In this document: positions 1 to 5,136 of the stretch, one piece after another
Layout of the letters: the number at the start of each line of letters is the position of its first letter
Numbering within the stretch: position 1 is the stretch's first letter
Assembly: GCA_023252065.1 (NCBI GenBank)
Contig: JAHEXO010000163.1
Location: 1 to 5,857, forward strand
Reading direction: 5' to 3'
Length of the DNA: 5,857 bases
From: Nocardioides sp.
Lineage (GTDB): Bacteria > Actinomycetota > Actinomycetes > Propionibacteriales > Nocardioidaceae
Notes under the pieces: model-generated
What the model saw: only the letters and a program-made list of their open reading frames with translations
What the model was told of the DNA's origin: nothing
Databases searched by the model: none
Translations under genes and position numbers: made by a program

Positions 1-343
1 CGCCCTCGTGCGCGAGGAGGGCGGAGAGGCAGTCGGGGTAGGGCAGCCCGTCGTCGTCCATCAGCCAGACCAGGTCGGCCCCGCGCTCGACCGCCCAGCG
101 CAGTCCTTCGTGGAAGCCGCCCGCTCCCCCGGCGTTGGTGTCCAGCGTGCGGCTCAGTACCGGCACGCGGCTCGTGGCCGCCTGCTCGCGCAACCAGCCC
201 GCCGTACCGTCGGAGGAGTGGTTGTCGACGACCAGGATCTCGTCGAGCCCCTCCACCTCGCCCAGGGCGGGGATCAGCCGCTGCAGCAGCGCGAGCCGGT
301 TGAAGGTGACCACGACGGCAGCGGTGCGGCGAGCCTGGGTCAC
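1..343 (-). CDS. GT2 family glycosyltransferase, galactofuranosyltransferase-like (N-terminal part, cut by window edge)
   Basis: The visible 114 codons are the N-terminal half of a GT-A fold, family 2 glycosyltransferase. Seen: VVVTFNR near residues 10-16 (first beta strand of the nucleotide-sugar site), VVDNHSSDGT near 42-51, NAGGAGGFHEGL near 75-86, and LVWLMDDDG near 95-103, which holds the metal-binding acidic cluster. A glycine-rich NxGGAGGF block followed by a W-x-DDDG block is typical of GlfT1-like galactofuranosyltransferases and related rhamnosyltransferases. These work at the cytosolic membrane face on lipid-linked wall glycan precursors, so that role is inferred. The start is a GTG placing the first beta strand at the usual distance. 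No Shine-Dalgarno is visible, but TAGGGT lies 7 nt upstream, suggesting a leaderless mRNA. The neighbouring LCP genes fit an envelope-polymer role. The acceptor and sugar cannot be told without the C-terminus. Confidence 0.9.
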   Translation of the reverse strand, partial: MTQARRTAAVVVTFNRLALLQRLIPALGEVEGLDEILVVDNHSSDGTAGWLREQAATSRVPVLSRTLDTNAGGAGGFHEGLRWAVERGADLVWLMDDDGLPYPDCLSALLAHEG

Positions 344-350
344 GCCCGAA

Positions 351-356
351 ACCCTA
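351..356 (-). promoter_or_regulatory. Candidate -10 element (TAGGGT) of the glycosyltransferase gene
   Basis: On the minus strand TAGGGT is followed by exactly 7 nt and then the GTG start. This is the spacing at which transcription would begin at or one base before the start codon, the common actinobacterial leaderless arrangement. No -35 hexamer is recognisable and no Shine-Dalgarno lies between. It is supported by the same arrangement before two other genes in the window, but the motif is short and the call is inferential. Confidence 0.4.
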
Positions 357-391
357 GTCGGCGCCCGTCCCACTCCGCGCCGAGGCAGCCC

Positions 392-476
392 TCCGCTGGT
401 CGAGGAGGACCGCGGCGACGGGCCCCGGGGGCGTCCGCTGGTCGAGGAGGTCGCCCTGGCGACCGTCTCGAAACCA
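392..476. repeat. Two-copy palindromic intergenic repeat, second copy with a long hairpin
   Basis: A 17-bp sequence, TCCGCTGGTCGAGGAGG, occurs at 392-408 and again at 434-450. Behind the second copy a hairpin can form over 439-476: stem GGTCGCC (449-455) with GGCGACC (458-464) around a 2-nt loop, extended past one mismatch and a G-T wobble by CGAG-type pairing (442-446 with 467-471) and TGG/CCA after an AA bulge. The first copy keeps only the left arm and a degenerate right side. The arm ending CGTCTCGAAACC resembles an abundant dispersed intergenic element I recall from Nocardioides and related actinomycete genomes. It lies 36 nt past the DUF1905 stop and could stop or trim that transcript. 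No U tract follows, so intrinsic termination is unproven. Confidence 0.6.
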
Positions 477-511
477 CGTGGACCACTCAGACCGGCGCGG
501 GCTCGGCGGGG

Positions 512-799
512 TCAGACGCCGATGGTGAGGTGGACGTCGACGACGTCGCCGAGGGAGAGCCGCTCGGGGCGGCGCACGGCGTCCTTGACCGGTACGACGT
601 ACCCGCCGTCCTTGGGCCACAACGAGGTCGTGAACTCGGTCGAGCCGATCCGACCGCGGACCGGGATCATCCCCCAGCCGTAGGTCACCGCGGCCGCGGT
701 CTCCCGGAGCTGCTCGGCCTCGTCCTCGGGCACGGCGACGAAGTGGTACGGCGCGGGGCCGCGCCACTCGAAGAGCGGGCCGGCGAACTCGAGCTCCAT
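512..799 (-). CDS. DUF1905 domain-containing protein
   Basis: A 95-residue protein that fills a single DUF1905 domain, a small beta-rich fold of unknown biochemical role. Seen: an opening FAGPLFEWRGPAPYHFVAVP strand pattern (about residues 5-24), GWGMIPVRGRIGSTEFTTSL (about 41-60, matching the family's GxG-x-V-x-A-x-I-G-x-T-x-W/F-x-T-S core), YVVPVKDAVRR (about 67-77), and a closing LSLGDVVDVHLTI strand. There is no signal peptide or TM segment, so it is probably cytosolic. The ATG lies 10 nt after the stop of the upstream LCP gene, so the two are probably co-transcribed and perhaps translationally coupled. No Shine-Dalgarno is visible in those 10 nt. Some family members are fused to or found with YdeI/OmdA-type domains, absent here. 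Family assignment is firm and function unknown. Confidence 0.9.
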   Translation of the reverse strand: MELEFAGPLFEWRGPAPYHFVAVPEDEAEQLRETAAAVTYGWGMIPVRGRIGSTEFTTSLWPKDGGYVVPVKDAVRRPERLSLGDVVDVHLTIGV

Positions 800-809
800 G
801 GGAGCTATG

Positions 810-2279
810 TCAGCACACGGCGCCGAGGTCGCTGGTGTGGTTGGCGGCGTACCCGCTGTTCATCGAGCCGATCGAGCCGCCGGTGACCGTCGCCGGCACG
901 CGGTGGTGACGGTGGTGGGCGCCCTTGACCGGCGGCTTCTCGCTGGCAGCGATGGCCGCGGCGACCGCGCGCTTGATCTTCGGGATGTCGGGGTCGGCAG
1001 TGTTCACCAGCGGCGGCGCCATCGACAGGGTCGCGATCGGCTGGCTCTTCGCCTTGAGCGCCAGCGCCACGAAGCGGTCGACCTCGCTGGCCGGGATGTC
1101 GGTGGAGACCATCGCCGACGACGCCTTGGCGATCTTCTCGAAGTTCCTCAGCACGGTGGTGGGGCTGATCTGGTGCAGCATCGCGTTCATCACGCACTTC
1201 TGCCGGGCCATCCGCGAGTAGTCGTCGGAGCTGTCCCGTGACCGCGCGAACCACAGCGTGTCGAAGCCGTTGAGCTTGCGGACGCCGGGCTGGATGTAGC
1301 CGGTGACGTCGGTGCCGAGGCCGCCCACCGGGATCGGCTGGCGCACGTTGAGGGTGACGCCACCGACCGCGTCGACGAGCCCGCGGAAACCGGCCAGGTT
1401 GACGAAGGCCCAGTAGTTGATGTTCAGCCCGCTGATGCCCTCGATCGCCGAGATCGTGGCGGCCATCCCCGGGTTCTTCTCGTGCTTGAACAACGCCTGG
1501 TGGTCGCCCACCCAGGTGTTGATGCCGTTGAGCTCGCAGTTGGGGTAGCCGCAGTCGAAGCCGTGCGGCCACGCCTTGTGCATGACCGAGCCCTTCGCGA
1601 ACGGGAAGTTGGTCATGTTCCGCGGCAGACCGATCAGCACCGTCTTGCCGGTGACGGCGTCGATGCTGGCCACGGTCATGGAGTCCGTCCGCAGCCCCCA
1701 CCGCCCGGCGCCCGAGTCTCCGCCGACCAGCAGCACGTTGAAGCGGCCGTCGTGCGTTCCGGTGACGTGGTCACCGGCGAACATGGTGAGGATGAAGCTG
1801 CGCTGCACCTCGACCAGGTGCGCGCCGAACAGCAGCGCACCCGCGACGGAGAAGCAGAGGACGCCGTTGAGACCCACCACCGCGCGACGGTGTGGGACGG
1901 TCAACGACAGCGGCTGACCGATCCGCCAGGCGTCGAGGAACAACGCAGCCCAACCCACGGCCAGCCCCATCATCACCAGCCGTACGACGCCCAGCACCGT
2001 GGGGTTGAACACGACCGAGATCGCGTACTGGTGGTGCAGGGTGGCCGCCCCCATTGCGGCCACCGACACCAACACCAGCCCCGCCCAGATCCGGGTGGCG
2101 ATCCGCCCGACCCGCCGGTCACCGGCGACGAGCTGAGCCGAACCGGGCACGACCAGCGTCATCACCATGAGCATCAGCGCTCGGCGGTAACGCACGCGGG
2201 CGGCCCGGTCGCCCGCGCTGGCGCGGCCGGTCGGGTGACCAGGGTCGAGCAACCCGGGGGAAGAAGCGGGCAGCCCCAT
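810..2279 (-). CDS. LytR-CpsA-Psr (LCP) family protein with four N-terminal TM helices
   Basis: A 489-residue LCP-type glycopolymer transferase, a family that moves undecaprenyl-pyrophosphate-linked polymers onto peptidoglycan outside the membrane. Seen: four hydrophobic helices at about residues 34-52, 64-82, 95-116 and 134-155, then the extracellular LCP domain at about 180-385. Key motifs are FNVLLVGGDSG (180-190), RTDSM (197-201), LPRN (218-221, Asn where most LCP proteins have Asp), VDAVGGVTLNV (302-312), FARSR (344-348) and SRMARQKCV (355-363). A CGYPNC pair (243, 248) replaces the usual KINxAY segment, as in a known actinobacterial subfamily. The tail is His-rich (HHRHHR) and ends in Cys. 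The ATG at 2279 is preferred over one 15 codons upstream because GAAGGA stands 8 nt before it. It is divergent from a second LCP gene and leads DUF1905. The exact polymer is unknown. Confidence 0.93.
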   Translation of the reverse strand: MGLPASSPGLLDPGHPTGRASAGDRAARVRYRRALMLMVMTLVVPGSAQLVAGDRRVGRIATRIWAGLVLVSVAAMGAATLHHQYAISVVFNPTVLGVVRLVMMGLAVGWAALFLDAWRIGQPLSLTVPHRRAVVGLNGVLCFSVAGALLFGAHLVEVQRSFILTMFAGDHVTGTHDGRFNVLLVGGDSGAGRWGLRTDSMTVASIDAVTGKTVLIGLPRNMTNFPFAKGSVMHKAWPHGFDCGYPNCELNGINTWVGDHQALFKHEKNPGMAATISAIEGISGLNINYWAFVNLAGFRGLVDAVGGVTLNVRQPIPVGGLGTDVTGYIQPGVRKLNGFDTLWFARSRDSSDDYSRMARQKCVMNAMLHQISPTTVLRNFEKIAKASSAMVSTDIPASEVDRFVALALKAKSQPIATLSMAPPLVNTADPDIPKIKRAVAAAIAASEKPPVKGAHHRHHRVPATVTGGSIGSMNSGYAANHTSDLGAVC

Positions 2280-2291
2280 AGGACATGTCCT
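2280..2291. promoter_or_regulatory. Perfect 12-bp palindrome AGGACATGTCCT over the Shine-Dalgarno of the four-TM LCP gene
   Basis: AGGACATGTCCT is its own reverse complement and directly abuts the ATG of the minus-strand LCP gene. The Shine-Dalgarno (GAAGGA on the minus strand) overlaps its far half. In DNA it could be an operator. In mRNA, AGGA and UCCU can pair as a 4-bp stem around a CAUG loop and hide the ribosome site. The 10-bp core recurs at 2395-2404 on the start codon of the divergent LCP gene. The palindrome is seen directly; any role is inferred. Confidence 0.5.
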
Positions 2292-2316
2292 TCTGTGCTG
2301 GGGAAGTAGCCCCGTC

Positions 2317-2322
2317 AGTATC
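2317..2322 (-). promoter_or_regulatory. Possible -10 element (GATACT) for the four-TM LCP gene
   Basis: Reading the minus strand, GATACT within GTGATACTG is the most AT-rich hexamer between the two LCP genes in this direction and would give a leader of roughly 30 nt ending in the visible Shine-Dalgarno. No convincing -35 sits at 16-18 nt. This is a weak motif call from position and composition only. Confidence 0.2.
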
Positions 2323-2340
2323 ACCAGTCACACCGGTCAC
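2323..2340. repeat. Tandem imperfect 9-bp direct repeat in the divergent promoter region
   Basis: ACCAGTCAC (2323-2331) is followed immediately by ACCGGTCAC (2332-2340), differing at one base. Read on the minus strand it is GTGACCGGT then GTGACTGGT, just upstream of the possible GATACT element, where an activator or repressor site would be plausible. The repeat itself is plain to see. A regulatory role is a guess, and short GC-rich repeats arise by chance. Confidence 0.35.
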
Positions 2341-2385
2341 AGGCGGGACCGACGCGCCGAATCGATCCGTTCACCAGCCGGCCGG

Positions 2386-2391
2386 TAATCT
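2386..2391 (+). promoter_or_regulatory. Candidate -10 element (TAATCT) of the single-TM LCP gene, leaderless
   Basis: TAATCT ends exactly 7 nt before the ATG at 2399 and is the most AT-rich hexamer near it. No Shine-Dalgarno is present in the 20 nt before the start. Together these suggest transcription starting at or next to the A of ATG, giving a leaderless mRNA. There is no clear -35 hexamer. Confidence 0.5.
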
Positions 2392-2393
2392 GC

Positions 2394-2405
2394 CGGACAT
2401 GTCCG
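2394..2405. promoter_or_regulatory. Perfect 12-bp palindrome CGGACATGTCCG centred on the start codon of the single-TM LCP gene
   Basis: CGGACATGTCCG is self-complementary and contains the ATG (2399-2401). It shares the 10-bp core GGACATGTCC with the palindrome at 2281-2290, centre to centre 114 bp away, which lies at the start of the divergent LCP gene. Placed just downstream of the TAATCT hexamer, a protein bound here would block initiation. It is an operator candidate with no known cognate regulator in the window. Confidence 0.5.
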
Positions 2406-3649
2406 ACGACTGGCTGTACAGCCGCTCGTCGGGCGGCCGGCACGCCGACAATCCGTCAGACTCGGGCTCGGAGGCCATCCCGCCCGACGCCACTCGGCCC
2501 GTGCCGCGCCAGCCGGGTCCCGACGAGACGCGCGTCATGCCGACCCTCCCCCGGACCTCGAGCCCGCAGGCCGCGGCTCCACAGACCCCCGTCCCACCGC
2601 CGGCGGCCGCCAGGCCCCTGCCGCCGAGCACCCCGACCGGTCCGGCGAAGACCTCCACCGGTGGCGGCAGCGGTCTCGACGGCGTACGACGTCGCCTGAG
2701 CGGGATGCGCGTCCCCCGGTTCCGCTGGCGCTGGCTCCTGGTGCTGCTGCTGGCCTGGGTCGTCTACCTCGTCGCGGTGCCGTTCTTCGCCTGGTCGAAG
2801 GCCGACAAGGTCGACGCGTTCCCGGCCGGCCGGCGCCCCGCCGACCAGCCCGGGACGACGTACCTCGTCGTCGGCAGCGACTCCCGCAAGGGCCTGACGC
2901 CCCAGCAGCGCAAACAGCTCCACACCGGCAACGCGGCGGGCCAGCGCACCGACACCATCATGCTGATCCACGCCGGGAGCGGCCCGACGCTGACCATGTC
3001 GATCCCCCGCGACTCCTCGGTCCCGATCCCGGGCCACGGCACCACGAAGATCAACGCCGCCTTCGCCTACGGGGGGCCGAAGCTCCTGGTCAAGACCATC
3101 GAGCAGAACACCGGCATCCACATCGACCACTACGTCGAGATCGGGCTCGGAGGCGTGGTCAACGTCGTGGACTCCGTCGGCGGCATCACCATCTGCCCGA
3201 CCCACACCATGAACGACAAGCTGGCCAACCTCCACGTGAAGCGCGGCTGCCAGCACGTCGACGGCCGCGTCGCGCTCGCCTACGCCCGCTCGCGCCATGC
3301 CGACCCCAAGCTCGGCGACATCGCCCGCGGTGGCCAGCAGCGCGAGGTGATGGCCGCAGTCGGCCACAAGGCGCTCTCGCCGTGGACCTTCATCAACCCG
3401 TTCCGCTACTGGAACCTCTGGATGTCGGCCACCGACTCCCTGCGGGTCGACCAGGACATGAGCGTGTTCGGGATGGGCCGGTTCGGGTGGGCGATGACCC
3501 ACTCCACGCTCAACTGCGTCGTCCCGATCAGCGACCTCTACGTCCACTGGGACCCGACCCGCTCCCAGCAGATGTTCAAGCTGATCCGCGAGGACAAGAC
3601 GTCGGAGATCACCAAGGGGCTGTGCACGAAGTCCGGCCTTCCTCACTGA
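2399..3649 (+). CDS. LytR-CpsA-Psr (LCP) family glycopolymer transferase, single TM helix
   Basis: A 416-residue LCP protein that probably attaches a lipid-linked wall polymer to peptidoglycan on the outer face of the membrane. Seen: a Pro-rich, low-complexity cytosolic tail (about 1-98) carrying MSDDWLYS and ETRVMPT, a basic stretch (RRRLSGMRVPRFRWRW), one TM helix at about 112-131, then the LCP domain at about 154-324. Motifs are LVVGSDSR (156-163), RTDTIML (183-189), SIPRD (201-205), KINAAFAYGG (217-226), VDSVGGITI (257-265), ARSR (296-299) and DIARGGQQR (307-315). In the last, Gln stands where many LCP proteins have Arg, a variant I recall in actinobacteria. Cys266 and Cys284 could form a disulfide. 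About 90 residues follow the domain. The ATG at 2399 is chosen over one 38 codons upstream because that extension is low-quality sequence lying in the promoter region. Confidence 0.94.
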   Translation: MSDDWLYSRSSGGRHADNPSDSGSEAIPPDATRPVPRQPGPDETRVMPTLPRTSSPQAAAPQTPVPPPAAARPLPPSTPTGPAKTSTGGGSGLDGVRRRLSGMRVPRFRWRWLLVLLLAWVVYLVAVPFFAWSKADKVDAFPAGRRPADQPGTTYLVVGSDSRKGLTPQQRKQLHTGNAAGQRTDTIMLIHAGSGPTLTMSIPRDSSVPIPGHGTTKINAAFAYGGPKLLVKTIEQNTGIHIDHYVEIGLGGVVNVVDSVGGITICPTHTMNDKLANLHVKRGCQHVDGRVALAYARSRHADPKLGDIARGGQQREVMAAVGHKALSPWTFINPFRYWNLWMSATDSLRVDQDMSVFGMGRFGWAMTHSTLNCVVPISDLYVHWDPTRSQQMFKLIREDKTSEITKGLCTKSGLPH

Positions 3650-3650
3650 C

Positions 3651-3684
3651 CACTGACGGCCGGCTGGTGGCCTGATCCTCAGTG
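3651..3684. terminator. Possible bidirectional terminator hairpin between convergent genes
   Basis: CACTGA (3651-3656) can pair with TCAGTG (3679-3684). Within the 22-nt loop GGCC (3658-3661) can pair with GGCC (3669-3672). The structure spans the 29-nt gap between the convergent LCP and paaK stops and includes the paaK stop codon. A second CACTGA at 3644-3649 contains the LCP stop. The stems are short and no T tract follows on either strand, so intrinsic termination is only a possibility. Confidence 0.3.
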
Positions 3685-4971
3685 CGGCCGCTCGTCGCGG
3701 ATCCGCCGCGCCTTGCCCTGCGACCGCTCGATGCTCCACGGTGCGACGACCTCGATCCGCGCCGTCACCCCGATCCGGTTCTTGACCCGCTCGGCGAGGG
3801 TCGCGGCCAGCGCGGCCGCCGTGCCGGCGTCCACCTCGCCCACGGACTCGACGTTCACGGTCAGCTCGTCGAGGTTGCCCGGCCGGGTGAGGACGCACTG
3901 GTAGTGCGGCGCCAGCCCCTCGATGCCGAGGATCTGCTCCTCCACCTGGGTCGGGAACACGTTCACCCCCCGCACGATCATCATGTCGTCGGTGCGGCCG
4001 GTGACCTTCTGCATCCGCCGGAAGGCGGGGTACGCCGTCCCCGGCAGCAGGCGGGTCAGGTCACGCGTGCGGTAGCGGACCACCGGCATCGCCTGCTTGG
4101 TCAGGCTGGTGAAGACCAGCTCGCCCTCATCCCCGTCGGGGACCGGCTCGAGGCTGAGCGGGTCGACGATCTCGGGCAGGAAGTGGTCCTCCCACACGTG
4201 CAGGCCGTCCTGGGTCTCTCCCGACTCCTGGCTGACGCCCGGCCCCATCACCTCCGAGAGCCCGTAGATGTCGACCGCGGTCAAGTGGGTGCGGGCCTCG
4301 ACCGCGTGCCGCATCTCGTCGGTCCAGGGCTCGGCGCCGAAGATCCCGACCTCGAGGCTGGTGTCCTTCGGGTCCACGCCCTGTGCCTCGAGCTCGTCGA
4401 GGATCGACAGGAAGTACGACGGGGTCACCATGATCACCCGCGGCTCGAAGTCGAGGATCAGCTGGGCCTGGCGCTCGGTCATCCCGCCGCTGACCGGGAC
4501 GACCGTGCAGCCGAGCCGCTCCGCGCCGTAGTGCGCGCCGAGGCCGCCGGTGAACAGCCCGTAGCCGTAGGCGATGTGGACGACGTCGCCGGGGCGTCCG
4601 CCGGCCGCGCGGATCGACCGCGCCATCAGCTCCGACCAGGTGTCGAGGTCGTCGGCGGTGTAGCCGACCACGGTCGGCTTGCCCGTCGTACCGCTGCTGG
4701 CATGGACACGGTTGACCTGGTCGCGCGGCACGGCGAACATCCCGAACGGGTAGTTGGCCCGCAGGTCGGACTTGGTCGTGAACGGGAAGCGCGCCAGGTC
4801 CGCGAGCGACGCCACGTCGTCGGGTCGCACCCCCGCCTCGTCGAAGGCCCGCGCGTAGTGCGGCACGTGCGCGTAGGCACGAGCCAGTGAGTCGCGCAGC
4901 CGCTCGAGCTGGAGCGCCTCGAGCTCGGCGCGGTCGAAGCCCGGGATCAGACCGGTGTCGGCAGGGTCCAT
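3679..4971 (-). CDS. paaK: Phenylacetate-CoA ligase
   Basis: A 430-residue cytosolic ANL-superfamily adenylating enzyme of the usual PaaK length. It converts phenylacetate, ATP and CoA to phenylacetyl-CoA, the entry step of the phenylacetate pathway. Seen: LARFPFTTKSDLRANYPFG (59-77), the phosphate-binding loop SSGTTGKPT (92-100), AYGYGLFTGG (134-143), the adenine motif YGLSEVMGPG (236-245), KQAMPVVRYRTRD (292-304), the hinge GRTDDMMIVRGVNVFP (325-340) and a C-terminal SQGKARR with the likely adenylation lysine at 420. The ATG gives a normal PaaK N-terminus. No Shine-Dalgarno is visible, but TAGCCT sits 7 nt upstream. PaaI is encoded upstream on the same strand, supporting the assignment, while the remaining paa genes are not in view. 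Close homologues activate other aryl acids, so the substrate is very likely but not proven. Confidence 0.95.
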   Translation of the reverse strand: MDPADTGLIPGFDRAELEALQLERLRDSLARAYAHVPHYARAFDEAGVRPDDVASLADLARFPFTTKSDLRANYPFGMFAVPRDQVNRVHASSGTTGKPTVVGYTADDLDTWSELMARSIRAAGGRPGDVVHIAYGYGLFTGGLGAHYGAERLGCTVVPVSGGMTERQAQLILDFEPRVIMVTPSYFLSILDELEAQGVDPKDTSLEVGIFGAEPWTDEMRHAVEARTHLTAVDIYGLSEVMGPGVSQESGETQDGLHVWEDHFLPEIVDPLSLEPVPDGDEGELVFTSLTKQAMPVVRYRTRDLTRLLPGTAYPAFRRMQKVTGRTDDMMIVRGVNVFPTQVEEQILGIEGLAPHYQCVLTRPGNLDELTVNVESVGEVDAGTAAALAATLAERVKNRIGVTARIEVVAPWSIERSQGKARRIRDERPH

Positions 4972-4978
4972 GCACCGA

Positions 4979-4984
4979 AGGCTA
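4979..4984 (-). promoter_or_regulatory. Candidate -10 element (TAGCCT) of paaK, leaderless
   Basis: On the minus strand TAGCCT is followed by exactly 7 nt and the ATG of paaK, with no Shine-Dalgarno between. Its TAG is also the stop codon of the upstream remnant reading frame, so part of the match could come from that. No clear -35 hexamer is visible (the bases at that distance read GCAACA or CAACAA). Confidence 0.4.
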
Positions 4985-5136
4985 GAGCGCCCGCATCCGG
5001 TTGTTGCGCGCGTGGTGCTCGACCTCGGCCAGCCCGAGCGCCTCGAGCACCGGCGGCACGGAGCTGCCGAACCTGCCGCGCAGCCCTTCTTCAGGCCGTA
5101 CCTGGTCGCCGAGCGGGTACGCCGAGCGGCGCGGCT
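4982..5136 (-). pseudogene. Remnant 3' end of an unidentified gene between paaI and paaK
   Basis: In the minus-strand frame ending at the TAG at 4982-4984, all 34 codons of 4985-5086 end in G or C, and most of those back to 5136 do too, as in the real genes here. The translation reads like a protein C-terminus: FGSSVPPVLEALGLAEVEHH, then ARNNRMRAL. The frame has no ATG, GTG or TTG before its upstream stop at 5189-5191 except GTG codons at 5057-5059 and 5048-5050, which would leave 25 and 22 residues. I do not recognise the family. The likeliest reading is the tail of a gene whose 5' part was deleted when paaI and paaK came together. A tiny real gene starting at GTG 5059 or a sequencing frameshift are alternatives. 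The other frames give Ser/Thr- or Arg-rich translations. Confidence 0.35.

Noticed and set aside
392..450. Two 17-bp repeats considered as a minimal CRISPR array
   Set aside because: There are only two copies, the second is part of a longer palindrome, the spacing unit is too short, and no cas gene is near.
474..481. CCACGTGG palindrome as an operator
   Set aside because: It sits at the edge of the repeat hairpin with no promoter nearby, and an 8-bp palindrome is common by chance in GC-rich DNA.
8..886. Long plus-strand open frame of 292 codons opposite the glycosyltransferase and DUF1905 genes
   Set aside because: Its translation is Arg/Gly/His-rich with no family motif, and the opposite strand carries recognised proteins. 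Such antisense frames are normal in GC-rich DNA.
1482..2309. Plus-strand open frame of 275 codons antisense to the four-TM LCP gene
   Set aside because: The translation is low complexity (His, Gln, Arg, Pro) and mirrors a well-supported LCP gene.
2280..2324. Upstream ATG at 2324 as the start of the four-TM LCP protein
   Set aside because: The ATG at 2279 has a well-spaced GAAGGA, and the extra 15 residues have no typical membrane-protein character.
2285..2398. Upstream ATG at 2285 as the start of the single-TM LCP protein
   Set aside because: The 38 extra residues lie in the divergent promoter region, and MSDDWLYS at 2399 looks like the usual N-terminus of this actinobacterial subfamily.
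2456..3898. Minus-strand open frame of 480 codons antisense to the single-TM LCP gene and running into paaK
   Set aside because: It overlaps two firmly recognised genes, and its translation has no domain and strong compositional bias.
3682..4890. Plus-strand open frame of 402 codons antisense to paaK
   Set aside because: It is a His/Val/Arg/Asp-rich shadow of paaK with no recognisable motif.
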